NCBI RefSeq assembly: GCF_019059575.1
Contig: NW_024881964.1
Location: 434,001-498,000, forward strand
Direction of reading: 5' to 3'
Length of the DNA stretch: 64,000 bases
Source of the DNA: Amphibalanus amphitrite
Taxonomy: Eukaryota > Arthropoda > Thecostraca > Balanomorpha > Balanidae
Part shown: piece after piece, positions 60,001 through 64,000 of the stretch
How the letters are laid out: every line of letters starts with the position of its first letter
Numbering within the stretch: the stretch's first letter is position 1
Made by a program: the position numbers and the translations under genes
The notes under the pieces: generated by a model
Database searches by the model: none
What the model was told of the DNA's origin: nothing
Seen by the model: the letters and a program-made list of their open reading frames with translations, nothing else

Positions 60001-63000
60001 TTGACCTCGGATTTTTTTGAATGTGCTACTGCTTCTCGATGAGACGAACACACTGGTGGTCGAATTTTTCAAATCGGACCATAAACAAAGATTCTACAGG
60101 GTACGGGGACTAAAATTAACGTTTAAAGTGACCTTGACCTTGACCTATGACCTTGACCTCGGATTTTTTCGAATGTGCTACTGCTTCTCGATGAGGCGAA
60201 CACAGTGGTGGCCGAAATTTTCCGATAGCTCCAAAAATGAAGATTTTATAGGGTACGGCGATTTTTAAAATGACCTTGACCTTGACCTATGACCTTGACC
60301 TCGGATTTTTTGAATGTGCTACTGCTTCTCGATGAGACGAACACACTGGTGGTCGAATTTTTTCAAATCGGACCATAAACAAAGATTCTACAGGGTACGC
60401 AGTATTTTGACCTCTCAAGGTCAAACGGTTTGACCTTGGAAAAAAAGGTCACCATTTTCGAACTCAGCGTGCCATGGGCTATCTGTATGCCAATTTTGAG
60501 CGAAATCATTACTCGAATTTGAATCCGAATTTTAACGTTTAAAATGACCTTGACCTTGACCTATGACCTTGACCTCGGATTTTTTCAAATGTGCTACTGC
60601 TTCTCGATGAGACGAACACAGTGGTGGCCGAAAATTTCAAATCGGACGATAAACAAAGATTCTACAGGGTACGGGGTATAAAATTAACGTTTAAAGTGAC
60701 CTTGACCTTGACCTATGACCTTGACCTCGGATTTTTTCGAATGTGCTACTGCTTCTCGATGAGACGAACACAGTGGTGGCCAACATTTTCAAATCGGACC
60801 ATAAACAAAGATTCTACAGGGTACGGGGACTAAAATTAACGTTTAAAGTGTTCTTGACCTTGACCTTTGACCTTGACCTCGGATTTTTTCGAATGTGCTA
60901 CTGCTTCTCGATGAGATGAACACAGTGGTGGCCGAAATTTTCAAATCGGACCATAAACAAAGATTCTACAGGGTACGGGGACTAAAATTAACGTTTAAAG
61001 TGACCTTGACCTTGACCTATGACCTTGACCTCGGATTTTTTTCAAATGTGCTACTGCTTCTCGATGAGACGAACACAGTGGTGGCCGAAATTTTCAAATC
61101 GGACCATAAACAAAGATTCTACAGGGTACGGGGACTAAAATTAACGTTTAAAGTGACCTTGACCTTGACCTATGACCTTGACCTCGGATTTTTTTGAATG
61201 TGCTACTGCTTCTCGATGAGACGAACACAGTGGTGGCCGAAATTTTCAAATCGGACCATAAACAAAGATTCTACAGGGTACGGGGACTAAAATTAACGTT
61301 TAAAGTGACCTTGACCTTGACCTATGACCTTGACCTCGGATTTTTTCGAATGTGCTACTGCTTCTCGATGAGGCGAACACAGTGGTGGCCGAAATTTTCC
61401 GATAGCTCCAAAAATAAAGATTTTATAGGGTACGGCGATTTTTAAAGTGACCTTGACCTTGACCTATGACCTTGACCTCGGATTATTTTGAATGTGCTAC
61501 TGCTTCTCGATGAGACGAACACACTGGTGGTCGAATTTTTCAAATCGGACCATAAACAAAGATTCTACAGGGTACGCAGTATTTTGACCTCTCAAGGTCA
61601 AACGGTTTGACCTAGGAAAAAAAGGTCACCATTTTCGAACTCAGTGTGCCATGGGCTATCTGTATGCCAATTTTGAGCGAAATCATTACTCGAATTTGAA
61701 TCCGAATTTTAACGTTTAAAGTGACCTTGACCTTGACCTATGACCTTGACCTCGGATTTTTTCGAATGTGCTACTGCTTCTCGATGAGACGAACACAGTG
61801 GTGGCCGAAATTTTCAAATCGGACCATAAACAAAGATTCTACAGGGTACGGGGACTAAAATTAACGTTTAAAGTGACCTTGACCTTGACCTATGACCTTG
61901 ACCTCGGATTTTTTCGAATGTGCTACTGCTTCTCGATGAGACGAACATAGTGGTGGCCGAAATTTTCAAATCGGACCATAAACAAAGATTCTACAGGGTA
62001 CGGGGACTAAAATTAACGTTTAAAGTGACCTTGACCTTGACCTATGACGTTGACCTCGGATTTTTTCGAATGTGCTACTGCTTCTCGATGTGACGAACAC
62101 AGTGGTGGCCGAAATTTTCAAATCGGACGATAAACAAAGATTCTACAGGGTACGGGGTCTAAAATTAACGTTTAAAGTGACCTTGACCTTGACCTATGAC
62201 CTTGACCTCGGATTTTTTTCGAATGTGCTACTGCTTCTCGATGAGACGAATACAGTGGTGGCCGAAATTTTCAAATCGGACCATAAACAAAGATTCTACA
62301 TGGTACGGGGACTAAAATTAACGTTTAAAGTGACCTTGACCTTGACCTATGACCTTGACCTCGGATTTTTTCAAATGTGCTACTGCTTCTCGATGAGACG
62401 AACATAGTGCTGGCCGAAATTTTCAAATCGGACCATAAACAAAGATTCTACAGGGTACAGGGACTAAAATTAACGTTTAAAGTGACCTTGACCTTGACCT
62501 ATGACCTTGACCTCGGATTTTTTCGAATGTGCTGCTGCTTCTCGATGAGACGAACACAGTGGTGGCCGAAATTTTCAAATCGGACCATAAACAAAGATTC
62601 TACAGGGTACGGGGACTAAAATTAACGTTTAAAGTGACCTTGACCTTGACTTATGACCTTGACCTCGGATGTTTTCGACTGTGCTACTGCTTCTCGACGA
62701 GACGAACACAGTGGTGGCCGAAATTTTCAAATCGGACCATAAACAAAGATTCTACAGGGTACGGGGACTAAAATTAACGTTTAAAGTGACCTTGACCTTG
62801 ACCTATGACCTTGACCTCGGATTTTTTCGATTGTGCTACTGCTTCTCGATGAGACGAACACAGTGGTGGCCGAAATTTTCAAATCGGACCATAAACAAAG
62901 ATTCTACAGGGTACGGGGACTAAAATTAACATTTAAAGTGACCTTGACCTTGACCTATGACCTTGACCTCGGATTTTTTCGAATGTGCTACTGCTTCTCG

Positions 63001-63378
63001 ATGAGGCAAACACAGTGGTGGCCGAAATTTTCCGATAGCTCCAAAAATGAAGATTTTATAGGGTACGGCGATTTTTAAAGTGACCTTGACCTTGACCTAT
63101 GACCTTGACCTCGGATTTTTTTTGAATGTGCTACTGCTTGTCGATGAGACGAACACACTGGTGGTCGAATTTTTCAAATCGGACCATAAACAAAGATTCT
63201 ACAGGGTACGCAGTATTTTGACCTCTCAAGGTCAAACGGTTTGACCTAGGAAAAAAAGGTCACCATTTTCGAACTCAGCGTGCCATGGGCTATCTGTATG
63301 CCAATTTTGAGCGAAATCATTACTCAAATTTGAATCCGAATACGAATACGACGCTAACTTTATGGACATCATGACTGG
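57050..63378 (+). repeat. 152-bp satellite array, right (plus-oriented) arm
   Basis: About forty units in the opposite orientation, joined head to head to the left arm with no spacer. Variant units recur: a shorter one with CCGATAGCTCCAAAAAT, and one that switches to CAGTATTTTGACCTCTC and CCATGGGCTATCTGTATG. The outer end mirrors the left terminal block. The short open frames in every unit are out of phase between units (152 is not a multiple of 3), so it is not coding. Confidence 0.93.
57387..62071 (+). repeat. Two tandem 2342-bp higher-order repeat copies
   Basis: 57387-59728 and 59729-62071 match unit for unit. Shared private variants include ATTATTTTGAATG, GTTCTTGACC, GATGAGATGAACAC and GGGGTATAAAATT. 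Each copy itself has two related halves of about 1.17 kb, each ending in a CAGTATTTTGACC variant unit (58051, 59227, 60393, 61570). Confidence 0.9.
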
Positions 63379-64000
63379 CTTTGTCTATGATAACATGTTT
63401 ATTTTCGAAATTTATCTTTGATCTAGGTGTAAACCAAACCTGCTCAGTACCTATTATCTCATGGAAAACAGTGGTTTAGTGGCCTTGCTCTCGGTTGGGG
63501 GTAAGCTTGGCCACTCGCCCGGGGTTACCCCAATGTGCTAATTTTTATTTTAGAACAGCGATATTCGAAAAAAATGTCATACTTAAGCCAGTCTGCCTCG
63601 TCACCCCTCACTACAAGTACAAACACTTAAACGGTCCTTACATAACATTCGTATAAATATTAGTACTGTATGGTATAACATTAACAGTGCAACATATCTC
63701 ACTTTTTAGCTAAAAACCCTTAAAATATCATTTTTGCGCTATAACTTTAACAATATGCAAATTTTGTTAGCCTTAACTTTTTTGCTGGCGTTACCTTAGC
63801 TGCCACGCTGAAAGGACAAACAGTTGAGCATTTTATTGTGAATAATTTAGCCGGAAACGGGGTGGCCGGGCTTCCCCCGCGCCCGGGCTTCCCCCGGCTT
63901 CCCCTAAATAGCGAGACGAAAACGGCGCTTTTGTTTCAGTTATTTTTGTAGGGGTTTCAGATATTTATAGAGTTCAGTGGGTTGTTTCTGAGGAGATGTG

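Larger units (their letters stand above)
54333..63904. mobile_element. 9.6-kb TA-flanked element carrying the satellite block
   Basis: Perfect 22-bp terminal inverted repeats (54333-54354, 63883-63904; starting GGGGAAGCCGGGGGAAGC) are flanked by TA on both sides. End-like motifs recur inside (GGGGTAAGCCCGGC at 54521; GGGGTAAGCTTGGCC near 63497). No transposase is recognised. The interior is mostly the palindromic satellite. Confidence 0.78.

Noticed and set aside
55219..63078. Repeated 80-aa open frames (MLLLLDETNTVVAEIFK...) as a tandem protein family
   Set aside because: They come from the 152-bp satellite. 152 is not divisible by 3, so frames do not join, and no splice or codon signal supports them.
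54936..63378. CRISPR-like regular array
   Set aside because: There are no unique spacers between short repeats. The whole 152-bp unit is conserved, and the genome is eukaryotic.

Overview
This is a eukaryotic window, best explained as an arthropod and probably a crustacean. Split genes with GT-AG introns, an alpha-tubulin gene whose first exon codes only for Met, an insect/crustacean-style plasma-membrane Na+/H+ exchanger and a TRPA-type channel all fit. A barnacle-like genome is possible, but that is only an impression from the GC-rich codons and the many AGGTCA-rich repeats.

Four protein genes are supported. (1) UBE2G1, a ubiquitin-conjugating enzyme, runs on the + strand in five exons from 1288 to 17480 and encodes 167 aa. 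(2) Inside its last, 8.8-kb intron, on the opposite strand, lies an intronless 969-codon TRPA-like cation channel (12444-15353). (3) An alpha-tubulin gene lies at 32724-36018 (+), with a TATA/CCAAT promoter, a Met-only exon 1 and a 1.9-kb intron. (4) A Na+/H+ exchanger (SLC9A/NHE) lies on the - strand from 51519 down to 38860. Eighteen phase-consistent exons encode 986 residues, ending in a PDZ-type tail. Its 5' exons were not found and probably lie beyond the window, past the satellite block.

The rest is dense in transposons. The commonest class is a set of 0.2-1.2-kb non-autonomous elements. They are bounded by TTAA, start with CCC, carry G-run/C-run hairpins at both ends, and have interiors full of AGGTCA half-sites. 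An uninterrupted second copy of one target shows TTAA duplication, as in piggyBac. There are also a decayed Tc1/mariner element (5809-7105), a nearly fully palindromic mariner-like element with its empty site elsewhere in the window (21548-22140), two hAT-type elements with 8-bp target duplications (20453-20849, 37852-38395), and three elements with TA-flanked, GGG-starting terminal repeats (23283-27889, 30186-31163, 54333-63904).

The right end (54.9-63.4 kb) is a palindromic satellite block. A 152-bp unit is repeated about a dozen times on one strand and then, head to head, about forty times on the other. The right arm contains an exact-length 2342-bp higher-order duplication. Each unit carries five nuclear-receptor-type half-sites. 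The whole block sits inside a TA-flanked terminal-inverted-repeat element and probably inside a 5' intron of the exchanger. No RNA gene, CRISPR array or bacterial-type feature was recognised.
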